Shown: in pieces, positions 11,074 through 22,001 of the stretch
Layout of the letters: the number at the start of each line of letters is the position of its first letter
Position numbering within the stretch: the first letter of the stretch is position 1
Source of the DNA: Misgurnus anguillicaudatus
Taxonomy: Eukaryota; Chordata; Actinopteri; Cypriniformes; Cobitidae
NCBI RefSeq assembly: GCF_027580225.2
Contig: NC_073346.2
Coordinates: forward strand, 1,259,001-1,323,000
DNA: 64,000 nt
Direction: 5' to 3'
The notes under the pieces: generated by a model
The model's input: only the letters and a program-made list of their open reading frames with translations
Database searches by the model: none
Told to the model about the DNA's origin: nothing
Position numbers and translations under genes: made by a program

Positions 11074-11260
11074 TATTGATTCAATAGATTTTTTCGAGAA
11101 AAAAAATGGTCATGGATTTATTGCTTTTTTTTGGAAGAAATAATTAGTTTTTATAATAAATCTTTGAAAATCAAGTTAGAATTGTTTTAATGTTTTTCCA
11201 GCTATGTGAAAGTTTGTAACAGAAAATAGTGCTTTTCATCTTATTACTTTCTTGGCCCTC

Positions 11261-11687
11261 TCACATCATGCCAGCCTTTTAAATATTTTTAGGAGAGGAT
11301 AAGAAGTAATATGGATGTCGAGAGCAGCTAGGAGACCAACATGGCCCACAGCCAAGCCTGCTCAGCCCTATAATCTACTGTCATGCCTTTGATTTTGAAG
11401 TTGTACCTTGTAGTCCATGTACTTGATTATAGTCTTTCATGACTACAATAATCTCAGCTGCCATGTTCAGCTGTTTCTTGTTAAAAAACTCTCTCTCTCA
11501 ACAGGTATTGTTTCAAAATAGTGAAAATTATTACTTATATTGTGATGTATTTAAATGTATTATGTTGTAGAGACCCTCTAGAATTCTTGTCCTCAATTGG
11601 AATGTACTAAGAGGTCTGTTTGACTTCATGCAGTACTGCAAGAACTGATAGGGGGATGTACTGCGAGAGTAGATTGATCTGCATTTC
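11261..11687. other. Unassigned unique sequence
   Basis: No recognisable feature. Confidence 0.3.
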
Positions 11688-11879
11688 TCAAAGTACAAAA
11701 GTTGTCACTGGGATGGTACCTTTTAAAAAGGTCCTGATATGTACCATTTTGGTACAGATATGTACCTCTATGTACCTTTGAGGAATCAATATGAACCCTT
11801 TAGGTACAAAGTGTACTTTTTGAAAGGGTTCTGTCCCAGTAACAACATATGTATCTTGTACCTTTTTCTGAGAGTGTAC
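11688..11879. mobile_element. MITE of the 'gtaccttttaaaaaggt' family
   Basis: Ends catttctcaaagtacaaaag and, in reverse complement, acactctcagaaaaaggtac are imperfect inverts. The next segments cactgggatggtaccttt and ctgggacagaaccctttc mirror each other. The same family is intact at 33188-33373. Confidence 0.65.
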
Positions 11880-13537
11880 ATTGATGTTGTACTCATGTCG
11901 GGATGTGAACACATCTATTTTAAGGCAATTTTTAATTTTTTTTGTGTCAGAGACCTACATGTTTATCCACAGAACACCAGGAGATATGATTCTTCACCCC
12001 AGTAACACCCTTTGCATGTTCGATTTATTTATTTACCAGGTGTTTAGGTGTTTCAGCTATAATTGTTTTGGTTTAGAAAAGAATAAAACAAATTATTTAC
12101 AAAAAAGACAATTAAATTTTAGGTAGTTTACTCAACTAATGTCTATTCAACTTTTCTAAAAAAAAAAAACTTAATAAAAATATCCACTATACGATAACTG
12201 GTCTATTGACTTCTGTAACAACAGCAGAATTAACCAAACACATTCACATTTCCTTTCACACCTATAAAATGCTGTTTTCATAACTGTAAATTAACACACA
12301 CACACACACACAAAAAAAAATTCACAATAGAGTTTAATTAAATCTAATGAGCCATATTTGCCCCAAGATTTCTAATAGAACAAATTTACGTAGATTTCGA
12401 TATGTGATGCCAAAAGCATTCCGGGAGTTTACTCGGAGAGAGACAGCCATGCTTGGCTGCCCCTTTTATCGCCTTCCTTGTCCCGCTGGCTTTTTTGAGG
12501 CACGCTCTGCTTGGGCTCTATTGATGACATCATCTAAGCTGTCAGTCCCATCCTCACTTGTCCCCCAAGGCATGGAAGTGGCATGCACCATTGCACACCA
12601 ATATCACAGTCTGTCCATTCACTTCTTTTGTGCTTTGCAGGGACAGATTATATGTCTGACAACTTAATTTGAATCACATTCAGTCATCTTACATTATCTT
12701 TGACTATGCTGCACTGCATATATATACATTTATATTTTTTTCCCTAAGTTTTAACCATTTCTTAATACTGTTAAAATTAAGGCAAAATATATCAGCTTTC
12801 TCACTATTTAGGCATTAAATGCTTTTTAGGAAACTCTTCTACACGAGTTTGTGCAGTAAAGCACTAGCAAACAAATGAAATAAATATTGATGTTATTTCA
12901 TTTATAAATGCATTTATATGCTGTTGTAAATTATTCATCAATGAAAGATATTTGAAAATAAAACAAATCGTTTAAAAATGCAATTTCTAACTTGTAATAT
13001 CATACATATACCTCAGAAAATTTTGTGATGTCACAAATCTCTCTTTATCAGCCTCTTAACCTCATTCTGGTATGTCACATACTGTATGTTCATCACTTCT
13101 CATGACTCAATCAATTACCAAACAATAAAATACATTTGATCAGAAATTGTGTCATATTTTAGTATAATGGATTGCTGAATGGGGGTTCATGAGACCCTAG
13201 AGGTCAAAGTTGTGTTTAAGAGAAAAATGAAAAATCAATTAGTAATCAATTAATTTCCACAGTTTATAAAAACTAGTAAATAAAATAATTTTACTAATGA
13301 ACTAATTCTTAATCTCTGTAGTGGGGAAATATAAAAACCGGATAATAAGAATTATGTCTTATATTCTTAAAGCACTAACACTATGTGTCCAACAGGGGGC
13401 ATCTGTGTCCAATTTAAGATCAAACTTCCCACTCGTATGTCTTTTATCAAAGCCATCAACACAGCAAACCATAAGCAAAGTTGACTAACAAGTTGATTTG
13501 GTTATATTTTGTAGTGTGTTGGCTTCAATATTTAGGT
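11880..13537. other. Mostly unique AT-rich DNA with a (CA)n
   Basis: A (CA)n run of about 20 bp sits at 12294-12312. At 12335-12660 a less AT-rich stretch has an open frame (12347-12667, 106 residues) without domain or splice evidence. It could be a conserved non-coding element. The rest shows nothing I can name. Confidence 0.3.
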
Positions 13538-13931
13538 TACATGGAAAACTGTGGATTTTTGTCAATTCAACATATATTTTTATTTTACTTTAACCAATAA
13601 AAACAAGCTGAAATTGTTTTAAGTTATGTCAACCTTTTAGAAAATTAGCCATGGTTTTACTACAGTTAAAACCAAAAAAACATGGTTACTTTAGTAAACC
13701 CATGGTTACCACAAAATAACCATGGTTTTGACAATTAGCCTACTAGTTAACCATGGTTTTGCTAACAGTAATCAATACACCCCCCATTGTTACCACACTT
13801 TAACCACAATAAAATCATGGTTAATTTTCGTAAGGGAACTTATCACAGGTGAAAACTTAAAATAGTAGGTTCAATTGACTTGCAAAATCAAGTTGTTTTA
13901 ATTTCATGCTGCATTTTTTTTTTTTACAATG
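13538..13931. mobile_element. MITE (cactgtaaaaa-type) interrupted by another MITE
   Basis: The left part 'gtcaattcaacatatatttt' and right part 'gcaaaatcaagttgtttta' with 'atgctgcattttttttt' are the two inverted ends of an element like 5883-6141 and 32673. They are separated by a nested MITE at 13633-13836. Confidence 0.55.
13633..13836. mobile_element. Nested MITE with repeated 'ccatggtttt'
   Basis: Inverted ends agaaaattagccatggtttt and, in reverse complement, cgaaaattaaccatgatttt. The interior repeats 'aaccatggttttg/actac' several times. It is a known kind of fish MITE; the superfamily is not assigned here. Confidence 0.7.
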
Positions 13932-14095
13932 CGTGGAAGATGTTAGACACTGATTTTTTTGGTAGTATTTTTGAAGACATAAAAGCAGCAGTGCTTAAAT
14001 GACTTATTACATTATAAATAAAAGTACATGAAACAATGGGTCACCTAAACTAACCTGTTTTTGGACAGAAAAAATGGCATAGTATTGTGTGTACT
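13932..14095. other. Unassigned spacer
   Basis: No feature seen. Confidence 0.3.
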
Positions 14096-14331
14096 ACACT
14101 CTAAAAATGGCTGGGTTATTTTTAACCCATAATGGGTAAATATCGGACAGAACACACTGCTGGGTTAAAATTGACCCAATGCTGAGTTGTTTTAACCCAG
14201 CTGCTGGGTTTTTATACCCCATGGTTGCATAACAACAACCCAACATTGGGTCATTTTTAACCCAGCATGTGTTCTGTCCAATATTTAATACCCATTATGG
14301 GTCAAAAATGACCCAGCCATTTTTAGAGTGT
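14096..14331. mobile_element. Palindromic MITE with 'tgggttatttttaaccca' TIRs
   Basis: Starts acactctaaaaatggctggg and ends cccagccatttttagagtgt, a 20-bp perfect inverted repeat. The mirror continues into 'aacccataatggg'. The interior repeats 'aacccagctgctgggttt'. Broken relatives flank 36470-37720. Confidence 0.85.
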
Positions 14332-14699
14332 AAATCCTGAAATCTACTGTTAATGTGTTCTCATAGAAATGAGTTCCAGAAAGATCAGTTCCAGTTCATG
14401 TCCCAATTCATTGTGTGAGAAAAACTATAAGTAAATATAAAACACAAAAACTATTGTGTCTCTCAACCAACATTCTTTGTAACCATCATAGCTTCCAATC
14501 TATTGAACAGACACAATGCTTTCATTGCATAATGTTGTCTCGAAAAGAATGCAGCTTTAAGACATAAAGAAAAGTGTAGAAAAACTCTAAACAGATAATT
14601 TGTCCTTAAACCTTTCTTTTTTCAGACAATATTTCTGCATATGAATGATCTGTTTTTCTTCAGTATTCCTTTATATTGGATTTGAATAAACACAGCTAT
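14332..14699. other. Unassigned unique sequence
   Basis: No feature seen. Confidence 0.3.
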
Positions 14700-15335
14700 C
14701 ACCTTTCTGTGTGTGGGTTAAAGCAGCATGTCCAATTACAGCTCCTGTCTCTCAAATTATCTCTGAAACGGGCTGATCAATAGTGCTGGGAAAAGCACTT
14801 TTATTTATGCAGTTATGATCATGTAAGATACATTATGACTACTTTAATTTGAACGGCAGCTGAGACCCCAATCGCTGAGCCATTATCCTCTCTCAAAGGT
14901 CTGTAGGCCTGGTATGAGAATCTTAAATAATATGAGCTAATGAGATATGAATTGATTAGTTGAGGAAAAGCATGTTGCCGCCATTCGTCACTCTGTGATG
15001 TTTAATGGATTACCGGCCAATAATCTCCCCGATATGAGATGACATAAAATAGCTGGAGTGTTTTCAGCAGACGTCTATGGCCTTGCCCTCTCTTTCTAAT
15101 TTTCACGGGGCTATAATAAATCTGCTCAATTACTGTACTGCCAATCCGTTTTTCACCACTAAGGATATTATTATTTCATTTAGGACTTGTTCATGCATCA
15201 TAGATTATTTCATTTTAGTCACTCAATGAGGAGAAGTGCAGTATTTTATTTTCTCCACTGGGGCTCTTGGATAAATGTACCTGTGATTAAGTGCTCAGGT
15301 CCCACACAGAGAAAATTGACTTGGAAAGATGATGG
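14700..15335. promoter_or_regulatory. Candidate conserved non-coding element
   Basis: This is a repeat-free block of about 630 bp with balanced base composition and no open frame of note. It is dense in homeodomain and POU-like motifs (gagctaatgagatatgaatt, ttgattag, ttaatggattaccggccaat, ctcaattact). This texture is typical of enhancers near vertebrate developmental genes. It is inferred from sequence style only, and alignment to other vertebrates is needed. Confidence 0.35.
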
Positions 15336-15675
15336 CGAGGTTTTCAAAGAAACTCACAATCAATAAGGGTTTATGGAGCAAACAATATGCCAAAACAATA
15401 TCAATTTAAATTGTGTAGATTGAAATGATAGATGTTATAGAAGTGCCATTTAACAAAATTGAATATTACATGTATAGCTTCGAATTAAAAGCTGAACAAA
15501 GGGTTTTAACCAGAGCTTCTTTGTTATCCAATCAAACATCAGTGTTTTCGACCAAAACTAATTATGATGTAATTTTAAAAATAAAATATTGCAACTAAAA
15601 AGTCTTCGTACAGCGGCATGACATAAAAAATGTATATGCATAATAAAATAGTTACAGACAAGTATTTTTATATGT
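15336..15675. other. Unassigned AT-rich sequence
   Basis: No feature seen. Confidence 0.3.
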
Positions 15676-15850
15676 ACCGTATTTTCCGGACTATAAGTCG
15701 CTCGGTATAGACCGTTTTAATATATATCGAGGTGAGTCCACGACATGCAGTTTGTGTGTCCACTACTCGCTGGATAAGTTAAATGCAGAAGCCATCTTCA
15801 AAGTATGGATTAAAATATTGGCCATTATGTGACTTCACTTCTACTATGTG
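15676..15850 (+). mobile_element. DNA-element end plus V-SINE 3' fragment
   Basis: taccgtattttccggactat is the widespread fish DNA-transposon terminus followed by 'aagtcgct'. From about 15735 the sequence (tgtgtccactactcgctgga, aaatgcagaagcc, cttcacttc) matches the 3' part of the tRNA-derived SINE at 32905-33189. Confidence 0.55.
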
Positions 15851-16077
15851 GGCTCATTCTGTATGAACTCAACAAAAGGTCCCCAGCTCAAAATTTTGCT
15901 TTTGAACAAATATTTTCTGAGTAATCCACTATTTGGTAGAGGACGGTTAACATTTTCACCTAAAGTTTGGAGTCAAATTACGTGGTTGAAAAACAACCTT
16001 TAAATAATGGCAACATCGATAGATTAATCTATTAGTTTAATCACTTGACATCCCAACAATTCAAAAATTTGTTATCG

Positions 16078-16985
16078 GGGTGTCAAACTCAGTTGCTGGA
16101 GGGCCAATGTCCTTCAGAGTTTAGATCCAACCTTAATCAAACACACCTGATTCAGCTAATCAAGGTCTTCAGGATTAAACTGCTAGACTTTTCTTCCCGT
16201 TAACTTCCATTCATATACATTGAATGCATGAGACCAGAAACGCAAACTTGTGTGACGATATTTCGCAGTTCACTACGTAGCAAAGTTCAAGTCTGATGAA
16301 CTCTAACCTGCGAATTCATATCAAGTGGAGCACTGTGACAGTACAAAACCGGTATGTCACTGGGTGACCTTTCTCTCTACTGAAAAGCATAAATAGACGA
16401 AGCCAAAGATCATATTGATGAGCTGCTCCCCGCCCACTCCCCGCAGCAACGTCCGACAAAGGCCCTGTCCCAAATGGCACAATCCGGACTTGTGGACCTC
16501 CTCACAGTCTACACATTGATGACATCATGTAGTGTAGTTAAGGGACCCTTGACACGAGTCCACGAGGGCGCATTGGAGTCCGAGTCGTATTTTGGGACAT
16601 ACTCGACCGTCATGCCGGAAATAGTAAGAGAAGTTGCCCATCAGTGTAAACGTCTATCCATCATCTGATTGCTCTTTAGCAAGGACTTCTGGGTTGGTAA
16701 AGTGCGCGGAACCTGCTGCAGTGTGGGCTCCGCCGAAGACCCCATCAAGGGTGCAAAGAGGGCGCTGATGAGCACACTTTGGAGCATAAAAATTACAAAT
16801 GGGACACCCTACGGACTTGTAGACTTTGCGAGCACGCGCAATTTAAGGCCACGAGACCGAAAGTCCACATGAAGTGCGCCATTTGGGACAGGGCCAAATA
16901 TTCGCATGCTCAAAGTCTAGTGTGATCGAGGCTTTACTAGAAACTTCCAGGCAGGTGTGTTGGAGCTGGTTGGAGCCAAAGCCGT
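16078..16985. mobile_element. DNA element 'ggtgtcaaactc...' split by nested elements
   Basis: The left part (gtgtcaaactcagttgctgg, aatcaaacacacctgattca) and the right part (aaacttccaggcaggtgtgt, tggagctggttggagc) are the two halves of a common fish TIR element. They are separated by about 750 bp that includes a second element starting near 16190 and a third at 16461-16895. Confidence 0.65.
16461..16895. mobile_element. MITE with GGCCCTGTCCCAAATGGC TIRs
   Basis: The termini ggccctgtcccaaatggc and gccatttgggacagggcc are perfect 18-bp inverted repeats, flanked by AAA on both sides, which may be a 3-bp duplication. Length 435 bp. Frames at 16474-16668 and 16669-16872 are chance readings of the element. 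Confidence 0.85.
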
Positions 16986-19320
16986 TGAAAGAGAGAGTCG
17001 GGACAACAGAAGTTTAAAATGCTTGAGCATTACGTTATTCATGTAGACTTAAGATAGTTCCAGGAAGTTAAAATAAATTGAGGCAACAAACTGTGATTTT
17101 CACAATTAATAGTCAAAATGCATTTAATGTACAATATTTATATATCACACCAATAAGAAGTATTTGTACGTAGTTTTACATCAACAATGTTATTCAAATC
17201 CATCACACTGTGTAGTATGTATAGGGTTTATGCAATTTCATAATGGACAATTGAGCCTTGAGTCTGTTTGATTTATTAATATGAAATTAACAAGATGTGT
17301 GAGGAGATGTCATCTTTATATTTTCAATTCTTATTCACCCCTTATTTAAGCTTATTAATATATGCATTTTATTAATAAAAACTTACTTATAGATTTATAG
17401 TTTTCAATGGAAATCTCTTTTCTTGGACTACAACAAACACAAAGATTGTAGACAACAGTTTGCTTCCTCTGCCTGTTGATATGGACACGACGATCATTAT
17501 CATAATTCTGCCCGCTTCTGATTCACTGCCCAAAAAGTAGTCTATGTTTTCATATTTAAAGACTTTACTACTGACTAAACCATGATGTAAACACAAGTGT
17601 TGAGCAGTAGCGCTTGTTGTTTGTCGTTTCTACGATCACAAATGCAGATATGGTTTTAATGTTTTAGTATCCTTACCTTACCAAGCTCTTACATTCTGCT
17701 TAAGCCGCGCTGGTAAAGTTGATTGATCAGCTTAGTCATCTGCATTTTCCAGATCAGATTCGGCTTGTATTGATAAGGTAGTAAAGACGATATTAACTCC
17801 TGTCAGCATTGTATGTGAGCTAATCTTCAAAACATGGTAAGGAGCGACACATTTCCGGCTGACCTCAAAGGTATTCAGGCCAACCACAACGTACTGGTAA
17901 GCTGACCAATCAGGGACACAGCGTTTTTCAGATCGGTGAGCTTTTTAACAATTCAGAGCGTTTTAGGGAGGCAGGGATATCTGGAGCAACAAAAATGTAC
18001 AGTATGTGGAAAATAATGTGTTTTTTAAACCATAAACCAAGTTCATCGCAGTTGGTCTGTTCTGCTTGCAGCTATATGGGGCTGACAGTAACTTCTGAGA
18101 GGATCCATGATCCGTTACAAATCGAAACAAATTTGGATTCCTGATCTGATACTTGTATTTGTTAGGGTATTCCTAGGACTGACGAATCGATGCTCTAACA
18201 AGCAAACAAGCATATGCGCAGATTTAAAGACTGTAAAAGTGAGTGGGTCCAATAACATTGGTTTCAAGGCCCATGGTCAGAGAGAATCATCACTACAAAA
18301 ATGAAACAACACCTCAAAACTAAAACACCCAGCAGAATGAAGCATGTTTACTCAGGTAACTCTGTCATAGAAAGCCAGCTTTTTGTGTTTTCAGCACTAC
18401 GTCTATGAATCCACTATAACGAAGCTTTACAGCAAGGTTTGCGATTTAGATGTAATTGACACAGAGCAGACACACACTATCCACTTCCATAGGCTGCATC
18501 CAAAGCTTAAGGTACATTCACATTATAAGCGAATTTGGCGCTGTGTGTGGTCGTCTCTTTCAAAGAGTTTGTTAGGAAACATTTCTAAATCTGGTTCTCT
18601 AACTGACGAGGGACGGATGATGTAAACTCCATTGCTTCATTCTCATTGGTAGTTGCTCATATTTTGCATAAAGTTAAACTTTTCTCAACTTTGGATACCC
18701 CCATTCAGTCGCCAACGGTCACTGTCACTCGTGTCAGGTTCATGGCATTCCTGAAAATGCAAAAAACCCGATATGAAGCGATAGCATGCCAAACCAACAA
18801 ATGGCAATATATATCCCTAACCGTAAAGGCATGTTGACCAATCAGAAACCATTGCAGAGTTTCCACTCAGCACGTCAAAAAGCTCCAGTTTCACCAGCTA
18901 CAAGACAATGCTGCAACCGGAGTTTCTAAAATCTTCAAGAGTTTTATAAAAGCCACCTGATACTGCGTTTGCATGTGGATGAACGGCCAAACCTACGGTG
19001 GCCCAATTGTGCACAACACAACGAAATTTAAAAAGCAAACGAACGTTCACAACACAACGGAATAAAGCCACAACACACACACACACACAAAAACATTTTC
19101 GGTATAAAAAATGCATCATGCCGCCGCCATTTTAGGAAAGCCCAGCTTTGCTAGTGTTATTGTTTTCTTAGCAGTCAGTGTTATGTTTTTGAAATCTTGA
19201 TGGAAAAAGAAAAATATGTAATGGGATAAAAAGCAATACATGTGCTGAACATGAACAAACGGCAAATCCATTCCACTTGGCTCATTCAGATTGAACTCCA
19301 TTTTGTGTTTTCTCTACTTT
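16986..19320. other. Unassigned region, partly repeat-like
   Basis: No gene is supported. The phrase 'gaccaatcag' occurs near 17897 and 18837 and may mark the ends of an old element. A (CA)n run is at about 19072-19088. Open frames of 60-80 codons lack domains. Bases 17000-17800 are plain AT-rich DNA. Confidence 0.3.
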
Positions 19321-20114
19321 CTTGCCTTGCATTCATGCACGATAAGCTTTTAGAGCCGGCCCAGCCACTAAACGACACTTGCAATTGCAAAGGGCCTCAT
19401 GGCCAGCAGAGGGCCCCCTAGAGTCACTGCCAGCTAGTGGTTAAAAAAAATCATACATCAAAAATAACATAAAATAAATAAAAAGAAATGTACATACAGC
19501 GCTCTTTATCAGGCATCATGATAAGCACAGTTGTTATTTATTTAGTTCTTTATTATGGCGAGTTCCCCGCAAATCTTGTTCCTGACTGACCCTATGACGT
19601 CACTCATCACCTGATCATTGTCTGTCAGACTTGTTTGAGATGCAGCTTGCCTTGCCTGGAATTTAGATGAGAGCAGACGGCTGCAGTAAGGGGAGGAGTG
19701 AAAAAACTGTAGGCAAGCCGGACACTTCATGAATCTCGCTTTGTTGTGGACTGCAAACATCAGCAATGGAAGAGATCGCGTTCGCGTATTTTATCGCGGA
19801 TTAAATAGATGCAACTGAAATACCAAAAAATGCATTTACATTAAGATGTTCATAAGGAGAATCAACAAAGGTGAACTGTTCATTACTGGAAAAGGCTACT
19901 TAGTAAATGTTGGGATGTAATCTAAGTCTAGTGGTATAAATTCGTTTTTGTGTGAAATATAAACAGCTCACAGTACAAATAATTCAACACCAATACAAAA
20001 GTTTAAAGGAATTAAAAATATATATATATGAATGTCATAAGTCAAGAACAAGTTGAAAAACGCATCTCGCGCTGATCGGTTATGCGCAGATTTAGCTCAT
20101 CTCAAACAAGCCTA
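19321..20114. other. Unassigned, probable DNA-transposon debris
   Basis: The stretch around 19350-19430 (agccggcccagccactaaac) is GC-rich and resembles hAT element ends, but I could not find its partner. The rest shows nothing nameable. Confidence 0.25.
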
Positions 20115-20260
20115 TTAAAGGAACAGTATGTAAGAAATGCATATCAATTAATCATAAAATTACCCTGATATTTCACTAGACATTAAGAAATCATTTTCAT
20201 TTCAAATACTTATATCACTGACAACACAGAAAAACTGATAGCTACAATAAGCTTTATAGC
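20115..20260. mobile_element. Partial copy of the TTAA MITE at 4641
   Basis: ttaaaggaacagtatgtaag and then about 110 bp (tcactagacattaagaaatc, attttcatttcaaatactta) match 4641-4755 closely. The right end is not found. Confidence 0.65.
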
Positions 20261-20434
20261 CTGTTGGTTATACTCAGTGCCTCATACGCAGCTGCTCCAT
20301 TGAAAAGCCTCACCCATACGGTTGTTACAGTGTAACTTTCTCTGTTAAAACTACAAACTACATTTGATTTTGGCAAAATGTTAATAATATAATGACACAT
20401 GCAAGTGGCTGATCATATATACTGTTTGACCTTT

Positions 20435-20783
20435 TAAGCGTCGCCCCACCCTATTGAGTTAAATCTACACTCTTGGAGCTTTCAAACAATATACAGTTTG
20501 TCATGATTAGATAAGAATTCATATGCAAACATTGAAGTAAATGTAGTCGTCTTGCTGGTGGGACAGTGACATTTAGCAGAAAATAAATGTTTTGAGGCAC
20601 ACTCTCTTCATAAATGAATCAATTATTCTCCCTACATAATTTATTTTATAAAACACTGTTGAAATGTCTATTCTGGAGGCTTAGACCTTTCCAATGATAT
20701 ATAGTTTGTAGTGATGGATTAAAATTTACATCAACAATATTAATGCAAACTTAGGTGTCCCACATTCGGGACGGCGACGCTTA
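20435..20783. mobile_element. TIR element 'taagcgtcgcc'
   Basis: Inverted ends taagcgtcgcc and ggcgacgctta delimit 349 bp. Two internal related segments (gtttgtcatgattagataag and gtttgtagtgatggattaaa) suggest an internal duplication. Superfamily not recognised. Confidence 0.6.
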
Positions 20784-20889
20784 CCAGTTTAAAACAATAT
20801 TAACTTGACAGTGTTTTATTATGTAAAAAATACAGTCTTATTTCCAATTCCTGAAAAAGATCTGTTTCAGACACACATCTGATAACGAC

Positions 20890-21990
20890 AATAGTTGTGC
20901 TTCAGATGTTGCCAATCAGCTGGGATGAAATCACAACGAGGGCTTCTTATTGGACGTGTGAGAAAGCAACCTTTTTCTCAGCCTTTCTACGCCCCTCGCC
21001 TTTCTCTGTGTTTGTGCGCCTGCCGGCGGACAAGAAGAGGTGGCTGTCACGGCATCTGATTAATGACCCGTCTGAGGCACGTCCAGCCACATTAGGGCCC
21101 CATGTATCTACCAGAGCCCGCATGGGGCAAGGGACTTTGTTCTGAGAGGAAATGCTGTCAGCACCCGGCCACCGTTTGTCCGTGAAAAGATAAAGATTTA
21201 CTGTCATCAGAGGCCAGATTAAAGTGCACAATGCCGACATTGATTTTTACCAAAAAATTCACATTTTGGGGAAACTCATTCCGGAGCCCAGGCGAGATAT
21301 GATCAGCTTATTTGGAAAGGGATAATATGGAATCTTCTCCCAGAATGAACTTTGAAAGAAGTAAATTGTAAATATTGATTTCTGAAATGAACTGTCAATC
21401 TTGGCCGTGCCAGATTATTCCTATCATCCAGCTCAACCCCTGGTGACAATGAATTCAAAACTGCTGACAAAGTGGAGTGGATAGGATTTCTGTTAGGAGC
21501 AGTCAGCCTACCTCCACTACAGCCGGTAATGGCTGTTCAATTTTATCAGATAACGGAGATCTCATCAGAGGCTAAAAATGAAATGAACTGTGACTCAGAA
21601 TCAGGATCTCTGCCCTTATCCTAGCTAAAATCATCCAAGCGAGGCAGAGAGCTTTCCATTATTTCAGGTCATTTCATTACGGAAGGGCACATAGGATACA
21701 ATTGCCACAAACAAAGCGGGCCTATTCTGGCTCACCCAGGGGTCGAGTGTGAGGGGCAGTTTGATAGGCTGCCCGTATGTCCAGGGTTATCCTATTACCA
21801 CTTAAGAGGGATGCTGAAAGGCAGCAAATCTTGACCATTTGTTTGTTATCCTTTTCAACTCCAGCTCACATTTTCATTGTAGTATCTGACCTTTTTTCTC
21901 ATGAAAGACAAAATGAATCTTTTCCCAGATCTCAACGCTGGTGTTCAGAAATGGACGAACATCTGGTCGTGTAAAAAGAGAAGCAGAGAA
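20890..21990. promoter_or_regulatory. Candidate conserved non-coding block
   Basis: About 1.1 kb without repeats, with even composition and clustered motifs such as tctgattaatgacc, caattttatcagataa, aacaaagcggg and gatgaaatcacaa. Frames at 20897-21145 (+) and 20947-21240 (-) overlap each other and have no domain, so coding is not supported. The pattern resembles long enhancers in vertebrate gene deserts. This is inference only. Confidence 0.35.
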
Positions 21991-22001
21991 ATCATCATCA
22001 T

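Larger units (their letters stand above)
8186..11260. mobile_element. DNA element copy 2, split by a 2.6-kb insertion
   Basis: The left TIR gaagagtttggttccaaaac is intact at 8186. The body aligns with copy 1 at 8264-8484 and resumes at 11074-11255 (tattgattcaatag ... ttcatcttattactttcttg). Copy 1 at about 6665 (cacatttatacattgattga) gives the uninterrupted sequence. The right TIR is lost. Confidence 0.75.

Noticed and set aside
12347..12667. Possible exon
   Set aside because: No domain, no clear splice sites, and no neighbouring exon. It is left as unassigned.
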